Positions 18,252-27,563 of a stretch of 53,837 nucleotides of DNA are shown here, piece by piece. The DNA is from Sulfitobacter sp. (GTDB taxonomy: Bacteria > Pseudomonadota > Alphaproteobacteria > Rhodobacterales > Rhodobacteraceae), in assembly GCA_024637305.1 (NCBI GenBank), contig JAGXFI010000124.1:1-53837 (forward strand), read 5' to 3'. The stretch's first letter is position 1. Each line of letters begins with the position of its first letter. The translations under genes were made by a program, and so were the position numbers. The notes below the pieces were generated by a model that was not told the DNA's origin, did no database searches, and worked only from the letters and a program-made list of their open reading frames with translations.

Positions 18252-18818
18252 ATGTCAGACGAATTCATGCTCGATACCGACGATCTCGAACGCCGGATGG
18301 ACGGGGCAATCGCCTCGTTGCGGACGGAGTTTGCCTCGCTGCGCACAGGCCGTGCGTCGGCGTCCATGCTGGAGCCGGTGATGGTAGATGCCTACGGCTC
18401 GATGACGCCGATCAATCAGGTTGGGACCGTCAACGTACCGGAACCGCGCATGGTCACGATCAACGTCTGGGACAAATCCATGGTCGGCAAGGTAGAAAAA
18501 GCCATCCGCGAAAGCGGGCTGGGCATCAATCCGCAACTCAACGGCACGATCATCATGCTGCCGATCCCCGAGTTGAACGAAGAACGCCGGACGCAGCTGA
18601 CCAAGGTTGCCGGTCAATACGCCGAGCACGCCCGCGTCAGCATCCGCAACATCCGGCGCGACGGGATGGACCAGATCAAAAAGGCCAAGGGTGCCGGAGA
18701 TCTGTCCGAAGACGACCAGAAGATCTGGGAATCCGAAGTACAGGAAATTACCAACAAATACATCGCCCGCATCGACGAACAGCTCGAAACCAAGCAGGCC
18801 GAGATCATGCAGGTCTGA
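18252..18818 (+). CDS. frr: Ribosome recycling factor
   Basis: This 188-aa protein has the tRNA-mimicking helical bundle of RRF. Landmarks are SLRTGRAS (residues 31-38), [34 protein letters not shown] and the C-terminal helix ending TKQAEIMQV. With EF-G it splits post-termination ribosomes. The length is normal. A 176-base gap separates it from pyrH, with AGGA before the ATG, so an internal promoter is possible. Confidence 0.96.
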   Translation: MSDEFMLDTDDLERRMDGAIASLRTEFASLRTGRASASMLEPVMVDAYGSMTPINQVGTVNVPEPRMVTINVWDKSMVGKVEKAIRESGLGINPQLNGTIIMLPIPELNEERRTQLTKVAGQYAEHARVSIRNIRRDGMDQIKKAKGAGDLSEDDQKIWESEVQEITNKYIARIDEQLETKQAEIMQV

Positions 18819-18873
18819 TCGCGGACGGCGTCCCGAGCTTGTATGCGACACCTTGTAAGAGTACTGAGAGACC

Positions 18874-19629
18874 ATGTGTAGCGCCCCCACGATAAAAGAA
18901 AACATGGCACCGTCTCAGGTCGTCGAAGGCGGGCCGCGTCACGTGGCAATAATCATGGACGGCAATGGCCGGTGGGCCACGATGCGGGGACGCCCGCGGC
19001 TTTTCGGGCATCGCGCGGGAGCCAAGCGGGTGCGGGAGATTGTGGAGGCCTGCCCCGATTTCGGCGTGGAATACCTCACGATCTTTGCCTTCTCGACAGA
19101 GAACTGGAAGCGCACGCAAGTCGAGGTGGCAGGTCTGATGAGCCTGTTCCGGCGGTATATCTCCAAGGAAACACGGTCACTGAATGCCTTCGGCGCGCGG
19201 GTACGGTTTATCGGGGATCGCGTGCGGCTGGATGACAAATTGATCAAGCTGATGGGTGAGTTGGAAGATGCGACCGCCAGCAACACGCGTGTTCACCTGA
19301 CAATCGCTCTGAACTACGGCGGACGCGATGAGGTTGCCCGCGCCACCCAGCGCCTGGCCCACGATGTCGCCAGCGGCAAGCTCGACCCCAATTGCGTAGA
19401 TGAAGAGACGCTGCCAAAGTATCTTGATACTTACGTTTTACCCGATCCGGATCTGGTGATACGCACCAGCGGTGAGGCGCGGATTTCTAACTTTCTGCTG
19501 TGGCAGTCAGCCTACGCGGAGTATGAATTCATCGACACGCTCTGGCCCGATTTCACCAAGGCGGAATTCGGCAATCTCTGTGCGGCCTACGGTGTGCGGG
19601 ACCGTCGTTTTGGCGCGGTCAAGACCTGA
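18874..19629 (+). CDS. uppS: Isoprenyl transferase (undecaprenyl diphosphate synthase)
   Basis: This 251-aa cis-prenyltransferase adds isopentenyl units to FPP to make undecaprenyl-PP, the lipid carrier of peptidoglycan and O-antigen synthesis. It shows the catalytic HVAIIMDGNGRWA, the FAFSTENW motif and the substrate site RTSGEARISNFLLWQSAYAEYEF. Start at 18874 has GAGAG close upstream and matches the short N-terminal extension usual in this group; ATG 18904 is the alternative. It lies 12 bases before cdsA. Confidence 0.93.
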   Translation: MCSAPTIKENMAPSQVVEGGPRHVAIIMDGNGRWATMRGRPRLFGHRAGAKRVREIVEACPDFGVEYLTIFAFSTENWKRTQVEVAGLMSLFRRYISKETRSLNAFGARVRFIGDRVRLDDKLIKLMGELEDATASNTRVHLTIALNYGGRDEVARATQRLAHDVASGKLDPNCVDEETLPKYLDTYVLPDPDLVIRTSGEARISNFLLWQSAYAEYEFIDTLWPDFTKAEFGNLCAAYGVRDRRFGAVKT

Positions 19630-19641
19630 GGAGGCGACGTT

Positions 19642-20436
19642 ATGAGTGGCGGCGAACAGAAATGGTCTGATCTGACCGTCCGAATGGCTTCGGGTGCCGC
19701 CATGGTCGTGATCGGTGCTTTCGGCATCTGGCTTGGCGGGCATTTCTTTCATCTGCTGGTGGCGTTGATCTGTGGCTTGATGGTGTGGGAGCTGGTCGGC
19801 ATGCTGCATCCCGGCAAACGTGACAAGCAGTTGCAGATGGGGGCCGCGACGGGAATCGCACTGTTCCTGTCCATCTATCTTCCTGCGGGCTTTGCCTTGC
19901 CGCTGCTGTTGGCCCCCGCCTTGTTCGGTTTTGGCCAGTTGGAGCGGAATCGCACCATCTTCATGACTTTTACCGTCATGATCCTGCTGGCAGGCTTTGG
20001 CATCATGCAGGTACGCGACGAGCTGGGTTTTGGCTGGTTGCTGTGGCTGGTTCTGGTCGTGGTGGTGACAGATGTTGTCGGCTACTTCGCAGGGCGCGCC
20101 ATCGGAGGCCCGAAATTCTGGCCCCGGGTCAGCCCCAAGAAAACATGGTCGGGCACCGTAGCCGGCTGGGCAGGGGCGGCTGTCGTGGGGTTGCTGTTTT
20201 CCTTTACCAACCAGGTCGGATTTGACCTCGTTGGTATTTCCATCGCGATTTCGATGGCTTCGCAAATGGGCGACATCGCTGAGTCAGGCGTGAAGCGCAA
20301 GTTCGGCATCAAGGACAGTTCCAACCTGATTCCAGGCCACGGTGGATTGTTGGATCGCTTTGACGGCATGTTGGGAGCTTCGCTGTTTTTGCTGATCATC
20401 GGCCAATTCATCGGCTTCCCGCCAGGTATCGGCTGA
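19642..20436 (+). CDS. cdsA: Phosphatidate cytidylyltransferase
   Basis: This 264-aa polytopic inner-membrane enzyme makes CDP-diacylglycerol from phosphatidic acid and CTP, the branch point of phospholipid synthesis. About seven hydrophobic segments are seen. The CDS signature occupies the C-terminal part, starting SQMGDIAESGVKRKFGIKD and ending GGLLDRFDG. SPKKTWSG is the conserved cytoplasmic loop. The ribosome site GGAGG lies seven bases before the ATG. Confidence 0.94.
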   Translation: MSGGEQKWSDLTVRMASGAAMVVIGAFGIWLGGHFFHLLVALICGLMVWELVGMLHPGKRDKQLQMGAATGIALFLSIYLPAGFALPLLLAPALFGFGQLERNRTIFMTFTVMILLAGFGIMQVRDELGFGWLLWLVLVVVVTDVVGYFAGRAIGGPKFWPRVSPKKTWSGTVAGWAGAAVVGLLFSFTNQVGFDLVGISIAISMASQMGDIAESGVKRKFGIKDSSNLIPGHGGLLDRFDGMLGASLFLLIIGQFIGFPPGIG

Positions 20437-20442
20437 TCCCGC

Positions 20443-21618
20443 TTGTCGCGCCGCGTCAGCATATTGGGGGCCACCGGCTCCATCGGGCAGAACACCATTG
20501 ATCTGATCGCACGGGCACCGCAGGACTATGAAGTCGTGGCCCTGACCGGTGCGCGAAATATCGCCCAGCTCGCCGCCGACGCGCGGCGTCTGAATGCCCG
20601 GTTGGCAGTGACAGCTTGCGACGACCTGCTTGACGATTTGCGCGCCGCGCTCGACGGCAGCGGGATCGAGGTTGCGGCGGGCGCTGCAGCGATTATCGAG
20701 ACGGCACAACGCCCGGCGGACTGGATCATGTCCGCCATCGTCGGTGCGGCGGGTCTGGCCCCCGGCATGGCCGCACTGGAACAAGGCACGACGCTGGCTT
20801 TGGCCAACAAGGAATCGCTTGTCTGCGCGGGTCCGCTGCTGCTGGCGACGGCGCAGCAACACGGTGCCACGATCCTGCCGGTGGATTCGGAGCATTCGGC
20901 AATCTTTCAGGCGCTTGTCGGCGAAGACGTGGCATCGGTCGAGCGCATCATCATTACCGCCTCGGGCGGCGCGTTCCGCGACTGGCCGCTGGATGATCTG
21001 GTGAATGCAACGCTTGCCCAGGCATCGCAACACCCCAATTGGGACATGGGCCAGCGGATCACCATAGACAGTGCTTCGATGTTCAACAAGGCGATGGAGG
21101 TTATTGAAACACATGAGTTTTTTGGAATTTCCCCCGACGGTATCGAAGTGCTGGTTCATCCGCAGTCCATGGTTCACGCGCTGGTCGGATTTCACGACGG
21201 TGCCTTGATGGCGCATGTGGGGCCTCCCGACATGCGGCATGCTATCGGCTATGCATTGAACCATCCAAACCGTGGCATGCTGCCGGTAGAGCGGTTGGAT
21301 CTGGCGGCCATAGGACGTCTTGATTTTGCGGCACCTGACTCGCGGCGCTGGCCCGCGCTGGACCTTGCACGCCGTACCATGACGCGGGGCGGTCTCGCCG
21401 GTGCCGTGTTCAATGCCGCCAAGGAAACCGCGCTGGACGGATTCATCAACGGACAGCTGAAATTCACGCAAATGGCTGACATCGTGGCCGAGACGCTGGA
21501 CCGGATGGATCACGCGGGCGGACACATTGATGCCAAGATGACCCTTGATAACGTGCTGCAAACAGACCATCTCGCACGCAGGGCCGCGCAGGCCGCAATC
21601 GACAGAAGAGCAGGATAA
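20443..21618 (+). CDS. dxr: 1-deoxy-D-xylulose 5-phosphate reductoisomerase
   Basis: This 391-aa NADPH-dependent enzyme commits DXP to the MEP isoprenoid pathway, which feeds uppS and miaA in this window. It has the N-terminal LGATGSIGQNTIDLI Rossmann motif, LANKESLV, the metal site PVDSEHSAIFQ, and ASGGAFRDWP. The start codon is TTG at 20443, seven bases after the cdsA stop with no strong ribosome site, so it probably relies on translational coupling. Confidence 0.95.
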   Translation: MSRRVSILGATGSIGQNTIDLIARAPQDYEVVALTGARNIAQLAADARRLNARLAVTACDDLLDDLRAALDGSGIEVAAGAAAIIETAQRPADWIMSAIVGAAGLAPGMAALEQGTTLALANKESLVCAGPLLLATAQQHGATILPVDSEHSAIFQALVGEDVASVERIIITASGGAFRDWPLDDLVNATLAQASQHPNWDMGQRITIDSASMFNKAMEVIETHEFFGISPDGIEVLVHPQSMVHALVGFHDGALMAHVGPPDMRHAIGYALNHPNRGMLPVERLDLAAIGRLDFAAPDSRRWPALDLARRTMTRGGLAGAVFNAAKETALDGFINGQLKFTQMADIVAETLDRMDHAGGHIDAKMTLDNVLQTDHLARRAAQAAIDRRAG

Positions 21619-21622
21619 CACC

Positions 21623-22975
21623 TTGGACATTACCGCATTGATCCCGCAGTTCGGCGGGCTGATCTGGACGCTGATCGCCTTTATCATCGCGCTTTCGGTG
21701 ATCGTGGCTATCCACGAATACGGTCATTACATCGTCGGGCGCTGGTGCGGGATCAAAGCGGAAGTGTTCTCTATCGGGTTCGGGCCGGTCCTTTTCTCAC
21801 GCCATGACAAGCATGGCACACGCTGGCAGGTCGCGGCGCTTCCCTTTGGCGGTTACGTCAAATTCGCCGGAGACTCCAACGCGGCCTCTGGCAAGGATGA
21901 AGTCAGCATGGAAGCAGCGCAGACCGATCCCGCGCGTTTGCGCGAAACGATGCATGGCGCGCCGCTTTGGGCGCGTGCGGCAACGGTGGCTGCGGGGCCG
22001 ATCTTCAACTTTGCGCTGTCGATCCTCGTTTTCGCCGGCATCGGCCTGAGCATCGGCGCGATCCGGGATCCTCTGACGGTCGACACATTGGCTCCCTTGC
22101 CCCAGCAGGTCCAGGGACTGGAGCAGGGCGATGTCCTGCTCGAAGCGGGCGGTGTCGTGGTGCCGTCTCTCGAAGACAGGGCAGCCTACGAGGCGTTCCT
22201 CGACGCGATTCCCCGTGTACCAGTGCTGACCTATCTGGTGGAACGGGACGGACGCAGGATCGAAGTGCCTGGTCCCTACCTGCTGCCTCCGCTGGTTCAG
22301 AACGTCGGACCCTCTACCGCAGCGTATGACGTAGGGATCGAGCCCGGGGACGTGATCACCGCAATTGACGGAGAGCCCATTTTTGCGTTCCAGCAGCTGA
22401 AGGATGCAGTCGAATCCTCGGACGGCCGCGCGCTGTTGATGGATATCTGGCGCGATGGTGAGGTGTTGCAGTTCAGTCTGGTTCCCAAAAGCACGGACGA
22501 GCCACAGGCAGAAGGCGGTTTCGAAAACAACCTGCGCATCGGAATCGGTGGTGGCATGGCCTTTGAATCCGCGACCGAAACACCAGGTCTGGGGGATGCT
22601 TTCCTTGGTGGGGTGGCGAATACGTGGCGGATCATCAAGGGATCAATCTCAGGCATCGGCCACATGATCTCTGGCAAGATCAGCAGCTGCAACATGTCGG
22701 GACCGGTGGGGATCGCACAGGTTTCTGGCGCTATGGCCAGTCAGGGTGCAATGTCTTTCATCAATTTCATTGCCGTTCTCAGCACCGCCGTCGGCCTGTT
22801 GAACCTGTTTCCGATCCCCGCGCTTGATGGGGGACACCTTGTTTTCTATGCCTATGAGGCTGTGACCGGCAAACCGCCCAGCGACAAGGCATTGCGGGTG
22901 CTGATGTCGTTCGGCATCGCGCTGGTTCTGACGCTGATGCTCTTTGCCCTCAGCATGGATATTTTCTGTCCTTAA
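21623..22975 (+). CDS. rseP: RIP metalloprotease RseP (site-2 protease)
   Basis: This 450-aa intramembrane zinc protease carries HEYGH at residues 31-35, the distal metal-binding segment NLFPIPALDGGH, and one or two PDZ domains between them (about residues 130-310). Four membrane helices fit the family. In other bacteria it cleaves anti-sigma factors and leftover signal peptides. The start is TTG at 21623, supported by AGGA seven bases upstream and five bases after the dxr stop; frame codons further up lie inside dxr. Confidence 0.93.
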   Translation: MDITALIPQFGGLIWTLIAFIIALSVIVAIHEYGHYIVGRWCGIKAEVFSIGFGPVLFSRHDKHGTRWQVAALPFGGYVKFAGDSNAASGKDEVSMEAAQTDPARLRETMHGAPLWARAATVAAGPIFNFALSILVFAGIGLSIGAIRDPLTVDTLAPLPQQVQGLEQGDVLLEAGGVVVPSLEDRAAYEAFLDAIPRVPVLTYLVERDGRRIEVPGPYLLPPLVQNVGPSTAAYDVGIEPGDVITAIDGEPIFAFQQLKDAVESSDGRALLMDIWRDGEVLQFSLVPKSTDEPQAEGGFENNLRIGIGGGMAFESATETPGLGDAFLGGVANTWRIIKGSISGIGHMISGKISSCNMSGPVGIAQVSGAMASQGAMSFINFIAVLSTAVGLLNLFPIPALDGGHLVFYAYEAVTGKPPSDKALRVLMSFGIALVLTLMLFALSMDIFCP

Positions 22976-23065
22976 GCTGCGGCGCGCCATGATTGTGCCA
23001 CAATTCATTCGCGATACAGCCATATTCTCAGGCTAAACCAAGCTCCACGTAAAAGGAGTTTGACG

Positions 23066-23197
23066 ATGCAAACGCTGACCAAAGGGTATCGCGGGCTGAG
23101 CCTGCTTATGGATCTGAACTGGGATCTGGTGCTGTATGTATGCACCATCGCTGTCGCACTTGCGGCGGGCGCATTTCTCGGTACGTTCTACATTTAA
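23066..23197 (+). CDS. Small single-span membrane protein between rseP and bamA (43 aa)
   Basis: This 43-aa gene has an excellent ribosome site (AAAAGGAG, seven bases before the ATG) and sits alone in the rseP-bamA gap. The product has a polar N-terminal third (MQTLTKGYRGL) followed by a hydrophobic helix (about residues 20-42), with glycine and alanine near the end. No function is known to me. Its position between the membrane protease and the outer-membrane assembly factor suggests an envelope role, but this is inference. A perfect eight-pair hairpin starts at its stop codon. Confidence 0.65.
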   Translation: MQTLTKGYRGLSLLMDLNWDLVLYVCTIAVALAAGAFLGTFYI

Positions 23198-23253
23198 TCG
23201 GAGATTTCTCCGATAACGCCATATGAAGGGGCCCTGCGAAGCACAGTGGCCCT
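23197..23253 (+). terminator. Tandem hairpins behind the 43-aa gene
   Basis: ATCGGAGA/TCTCCGAT (23197-23214) is a perfect eight-pair stem with a two-base loop, overlapping the stop codon. A second stem, AGGGGCC/GGCCCT (23227-23253, one bulge), follows. Neither has a long T run, so partial termination or mRNA protection before bamA is likely. Confidence 0.4.
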
Positions 23254-23347
23254 ATCTTGTGTCTGAAAAGCGCCTCAGAGCTTTGACAAGTTCCGTCGCG
23301 GCGGTTACTCAGGTTCCCAAATATGTCTAATAAATTGGGCCATAACC

Positions 23348-25702
23348 ATGAGACCGAGCATGACGGGACAACGCGCCAGTGCAGACGCTGGTAAGACCAC
23401 TCTTGGAATGGGATTAAAGGGCCTCACCTTTTTTCTTTTGATGTCAGCAGCTTGGGTCGCTCCGGCACCGCAGGCGGCGGCACAGCAATACCAGGTCAAC
23501 AGTGTCAGAATCGACGGCAATGCACGGATCGGCGACAGCGCGATCCTCAGTCGTGCGGGAATCGGACGCGGCACGGTGTCTGCGGCACAACTGAACGATG
23601 CATATCAGCGGCTCGCCGGAAGCGGGCTTTTCGAATCCGTTTCGATCGAACCCCAGGGCGGAACGCTGGTCATAACTGTCGTTGAGCTTCCGACCATTAA
23701 TCGCATCAGTTTTGAAGGTAACAGTCGCATCGATGACGAGGCGCTGGCCTCTATCGTCAGCCTTGAAGAACGGCGCGTGTTCAATCCGACGCAGGCCGAG
23801 AAAGACGCGAATGCGATTGCCGAAGCCTACGCAAACGAAGGGCGCCTGTCCGCCCGCGTGCAACCACGGGTCATCCGGCGCGACCAGAACCGCGTGGATC
23901 TGGTGTTCGAAGTGTTCGAGGGCGACAATGTCGAGATCGAACGGCTGAGTTTCGTCGGCAATCGCAAATATTCTGATCGGCGGCTGCGACGTGTGCTGGG
24001 GACCAAGCAAGCAGGGCTTTTCCGCCGGCTGGTCCGGCGCGATACATTTGTCGAGGACCGGGTCGAACTGGACAAACAAATGCTGCGCGATTTCTATCTG
24101 TCACGCGGCTATATCGACATGCGCATCAATTCGGTCAACGCACAGCTGACCGCAGAACGCGACGGTTATTTCGTCGGGTTCAACATCCAGGAAGGCCAGC
24201 AGTTTTCGTTTGGCGAGATCACGCTGACCTCCGAGATGAACGGAGTAGATGCCGATGCCTACCGCAAGATCGTCAAGGTCCGTCCGGGCGTTGTCTATTC
24301 ACCAGCGCTGGTGGAACAGGACATTGCCCGCCTCGAACGTCAGGCAATCCGTGATGGCGTTGATTTTCTGCGTGTAGACCCGCAGGTGACCCGCAATGAC
24401 AGGACACTTACACTGGATGTGGAATATGTCCTGACGCGCGGAGAGCGCATTTTCGTCGAGCGCATAGACATCGAAGGCAACACGACAACGATTGACCGCG
24501 TCGTGCGTCGGGAATTCGACAGCGCCGAAGGTGACCCTTTCAACCCGCGCGAAATCCGCGAGAGCGCCGAACGTATTCGCGCCTTGGGGTACTTTGAGAC
24601 TGCCGAGGTCAATGCCCGTGAAGGGTCCACGCCCGAACAGGTCGTCGTGGATGTGAACGTCGAGGAAAAACCGACGGGCTCGCTTAATTTCGGCGGGTCG
24701 TTTTCGACCAGTGACGGTTTCGGCGTTGCCGTTTCCTTCCGTGAAGACAATTTCGTCGGTCGGGGCCAGCAGTTGGTCTTGAATGTCTCGACGGCCGAGG
24801 ATGCCAAGCGGTACGGGTTCAGGTTCGTTGAGCCAGCGCTGCTCGGTCGTGATCTCGCGTTTTCGATTGAACTGGATTATTCGGAAGAGAACTCGTCCTT
24901 CTCCACTTATGACAGCGACCGCTTTACCTTCCGTCCGGGCCTGACCTTTCCGGTCAGCGAAAATGGGCGGCTGCAACTGCGCTATACGGCTCAGGAGCTT
25001 GAGATTGTCGCCCGCGATCCCGCAGAGCATGGGCTGGTGGTACAAAACGACATCGACGCCGGGGCGCTTTTCACCTCCGCCATCGGGTATGAATACACCT
25101 ACGACACCCGCCGCACGGGTCTGAACCCGAACGCGGGCGTGCTGTTTCGTTTCAGTCAGGATTTCGCCGGTTTGGGTGGCGATCAGGAATATATCCGCAC
25201 CGTCGCCAAAGTCGTGGGTGAGCGGAAGATCCTGAACGAGGAAGTGACTTTGCGCGCCACGCTCGAAGGTGGCGCATTGGCATGGCGCGGCGGCAATAAC
25301 CGCGTCGCAGACCGCTTTCTCTTGTCTCCGAGCCAGCTTCGCGGGTTCGAACCGGGCGGTATCGGTCCGCGCGACACGGGTTCGGTTGAAGGTGACTCTC
25401 TGGGCGGCAACCTCTATCTCGTTGGTCGGCTCGAAGCGGAATTCCCGCTCGGATTGCCCGAAGAATACGGCGTTTCCGGCGGTGTGTTCTACGACGTAGG
25501 GAACCTGTGGGATCTGTCGGACGTGGATCTGAACGGGGCGACGGTCTCTGGCGAAGGCGGATCGTTCCGGCATGTCGTCGGTGTGTCGCTATTTTGGGAC
25601 ACGCCGTTCGGACCGCTGCAATTCAACGTCTCGGACGCGATCAAGAAAGAAGAGTTCGACCGCGAACAGCGTTTTGAGGTCACATTGCAAACCCGCTTTT
25701 GA
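23348..25702 (+). CDS. bamA: Outer membrane protein assembly factor BamA
   Basis: This 784-aa Omp85 protein inserts beta-barrel proteins into the outer membrane as core of the BAM complex. After a signal peptide ending near AAA-QQ (about residue 45) come five POTRA domains (about residues 50-420) and a 16-strand barrel. The barrel contains a VGRGQQL-type first strand and ends in the usual aromatic signature (EVTLQTRF). ATG 23348 gives a long signal peptide; ATG 23408 is an alternative. A TTGACA box at 23283 suggests a local promoter. The OmpH/Skp chaperone gene follows directly. Confidence 0.95.
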   Translation: MRPSMTGQRASADAGKTTLGMGLKGLTFFLLMSAAWVAPAPQAAAQQYQVNSVRIDGNARIGDSAILSRAGIGRGTVSAAQLNDAYQRLAGSGLFESVSIEPQGGTLVITVVELPTINRISFEGNSRIDDEALASIVSLEERRVFNPTQAEKDANAIAEAYANEGRLSARVQPRVIRRDQNRVDLVFEVFEGDNVEIERLSFVGNRKYSDRRLRRVLGTKQAGLFRRLVRRDTFVEDRVELDKQMLRDFYLSRGYIDMRINSVNAQLTAERDGYFVGFNIQEGQQFSFGEITLTSEMNGVDADAYRKIVKVRPGVVYSPALVEQDIARLERQAIRDGVDFLRVDPQVTRNDRTLTLDVEYVLTRGERIFVERIDIEGNTTTIDRVVRREFDSAEGDPFNPREIRESAERIRALGYFETAEVNAREGSTPEQVVVDVNVEEKPTGSLNFGGSFSTSDGFGVAVSFREDNFVGRGQQLVLNVSTAEDAKRYGFRFVEPALLGRDLAFSIELDYSEENSSFSTYDSDRFTFRPGLTFPVSENGRLQLRYTAQELEIVARDPAEHGLVVQNDIDAGALFTSAIGYEYTYDTRRTGLNPNAGVLFRFSQDFAGLGGDQEYIRTVAKVVGERKILNEEVTLRATLEGGALAWRGGNNRVADRFLLSPSQLRGFEPGGIGPRDTGSVEGDSLGGNLYLVGRLEAEFPLGLPEEYGVSGGVFYDVGNLWDLSDVDLNGATVSGEGGSFRHVVGVSLFWDTPFGPLQFNVSDAIKKEEFDREQRFEVTLQTRF

Positions 25703-25704
25703 TC

Positions 25705-26244
25705 ATGTTGCGGGCGTTGGCCTTGGCTGTCGGGCTTTTCGGGGCCGGTGGTGCGTTTGCCCAGCAGCTTGATCGTGGCACCGTCATCAGTCCGATTCTG
25801 GTGATTGATTTCGAACGCCTGTATATCGAAAGCGCGCTTGGCCAGCAGGTCGAGGAGGAGCTGAACGACAAGCGTCGGGAATTGGCATCCGAACAACGCG
25901 CGATCGAGGCTGAGCTGGAGGCAGAAGAAAAGGCGCTGACAGAGCGGCGCGCGACCCTTACCCCCGAGGAGTTCAGACCCTTGGCGGATGCGTTCGACAA
26001 AAAGGTGCAGGAAATCCGCCGCGACCGCACCGCCAAGATTCGGGAACTGGACCTTCAGTTGGGAAAAGACCGCGACATGTTCGTTCAGGCGGCCAAGCCC
26101 GTGCTGGAGCGGATGATGATCGAAAGTGGCGCTGCCGTGGTGCTTGAATTGCGCGCGACATTCCTTAGCGTCAACAGCATCGACATCACCGATCAGGCAA
26201 TCCAACGGCTGGACGGAAGATTGGACGAACGCAAGGATCGCTGA
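25705..26244 (+). CDS. skp: OmpH/Skp-family periplasmic chaperone
   Basis: This 179-aa protein has a signal peptide (cleavage likely after Ala-Phe-Ala, residue 19) and a long charged helical region (about residues 45-125) that forms the coiled-coil tentacles of Skp. It would hold unfolded outer-membrane proteins on their way to BamA, encoded two bases upstream. Start placed at ATG 25705; a TTG at 25699 overlapping the bamA stop would add two residues. Sequence identity in this family is low, so the assignment rests on architecture and position. Confidence 0.85.
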   Translation: MLRALALAVGLFGAGGAFAQQLDRGTVISPILVIDFERLYIESALGQQVEEELNDKRRELASEQRAIEAELEAEEKALTERRATLTPEEFRPLADAFDKKVQEIRRDRTAKIRELDLQLGKDRDMFVQAAKPVLERMMIESGAAVVLELRATFLSVNSIDITDQAIQRLDGRLDERKDR

Positions 26245-26313
26245 GCTGCCGCTTGCCCCGCTGGCATTGAATTGCTAGCTGTTTTCCCAAGATGTATCCA
26301 GTAAGGACCCTCC

Positions 26314-26781
26314 ATGACCCAAGAGCACAAGTGCGCCGACATCCAGACGATCCAGCGGATTCTACCGCACCGCTATCCGTTTCTGCTGGTTGACAAGGTC
26401 GAAGAAATCGACGGGACGCAGAGCTCGGTCGGATACAAGAACGTCACCATGAACGAACCGCATTTTCAGGGGCATTTTCCGGGAACCCCGATCATGCCGG
26501 GCGTTACCATTGTCGAGGCGATGGCGCAGACTGCAGGGGTCATGGTCGGTGTGGCGCTGGACCAGTTGGACAAGAACATGCTGATCTATTTCATGTCGAT
26601 TGATAACTGCAAGTTTCGCCGCAAGGTCGTTCCTGGCGACGTGCTGCGGATGGACGTCAAGACACTGCGCGGCAAACCCGGCGGCAAGATCTGGAAATTT
26701 TCCGGCGTGGCGACCGTCGAAGGCGAACTGGCCGCAGAGGCCGAATTCATGGCGATGCTCGATTTGCCGAAGGACGTCTGA
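26314..26781 (+). CDS. fabZ: 3-hydroxyacyl-[ACP] dehydratase FabZ
   Basis: This 155-aa hot-dog-fold enzyme dehydrates 3-hydroxyacyl-ACP in fatty acid elongation. It shows [13 protein letters not shown], the catalytic histidine in [11 protein letters not shown] and a glutamate in VEAMAQTAG. It competes with LpxA for 3-hydroxyacyl-ACP, which explains the conserved linkage; its stop overlaps the lpxA start by one base (TGATG). Confidence 0.96.
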   Translation: MTQEHKCADIQTIQRILPHRYPFLLVDKVEEIDGTQSSVGYKNVTMNEPHFQGHFPGTPIMPGVTIVEAMAQTAGVMVGVALDQLDKNMLIYFMSIDNCKFRRKVVPGDVLRMDVKTLRGKPGGKIWKFSGVATVEGELAAEAEFMAMLDLPKDV

Positions 26782-27563
26782 TGTCGGGTATCCATCCCAG
26801 TGCCATCATCGAGGAGGGCGCGCAGATCGCGACAAGCGCGACTGTCGGTGCATTCTGCGTCGTTGGGCCCGAAGTGGTGCTGGATGATGATGTGGTGCTA
26901 AAGTCGCATGTCGTGATCACGGGTCGCACGCAGGTCGGTGAAGGGACGGTAATCTTTCCTTTCGCTGTGATCGGCGAGATCCCGCAAGACTTGAAATTCA
27001 AGGGCGAAGCGTCGCGTCTTGAGATCGGCAAACGCAACCGCATTCGCGAACATGTGACGATGAATTGCGGAACCGAAGGCGGCGGGGGCGTAACCCGTGT
27101 GGGCGATGACGGGTTGTTCATGGCAGGCTGCCACATCGCTCATGACGCAATCATCGGGGATCGGGTGATCGTGGTGAATTCCGCAGCAGTGGCAGGGCAT
27201 TGCGTGATCGGCGATGATGTCATCATCGGCGGTCTTGCCGGGATCCACCAATGGGTGCGTATCGGGCGCGGCGCGATCATCGGGGCGGTCACGATGGTGA
27301 CCAATGACGTCATTCCCTACGGCCTCGTGCAGGCACCGCGGGGTGAGCTGGACGGGCTGAACCTTGTAGGTCTCAAGCGCAGCGGGGTCGCGCGTAGCGA
27401 CATCACCCAATTGCGCGCGGCGTTCCAGATGCTGGCGCAGGGCGAGGGGACGTTTCACGACCGTGCTGCGCGTCTTGCCGATGAGACGACCAGCGATCAG
27501 GTCCGCGAGATCGTCGACTTTGTGCTGGCCGACACGGGCCGCCATTTTCTGACGCCGAAATGA
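26781..27563 (+). CDS. lpxA: Acyl-ACP--UDP-N-acetylglucosamine O-acyltransferase
   Basis: This 260-aa left-handed beta-helix enzyme catalyses the first step of lipid A synthesis, 3-O-acylation of UDP-GlcNAc. It begins with IHPSAIIEEGA and runs through many hexapeptide turns, with the catalytic histidine in GCHIAHDAIIGD. A helical C-terminal domain ends at residue 260. The stop overlaps lpxI by four bases (ATGA). Confidence 0.96.
   Translation: MSGIHPSAIIEEGAQIATSATVGAFCVVGPEVVLDDDVVLKSHVVITGRTQVGEGTVIFPFAVIGEIPQDLKFKGEASRLEIGKRNRIREHVTMNCGTEGGGGVTRVGDDGLFMAGCHIAHDAIIGDRVIVVNSAAVAGHCVIGDDVIIGGLAGIHQWVRIGRGAIIGAVTMVTNDVIPYGLVQAPRGELDGLNLVGLKRSGVARSDITQLRAAFQMLAQGEGTFHDRAARLADETTSDQVREIVDFVLADTGRHFLTPK

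Noticed and set aside
20284-21687. 467-aa minus-strand frame opposite dxr
   Set aside because: Shadow of dxr and parts of its neighbours; no plausible ribosome site or homology.
24299-25573. 424-aa minus-strand frame opposite bamA
   Set aside because: Antisense shadow; bamA on the plus strand is complete with POTRA and barrel signatures.
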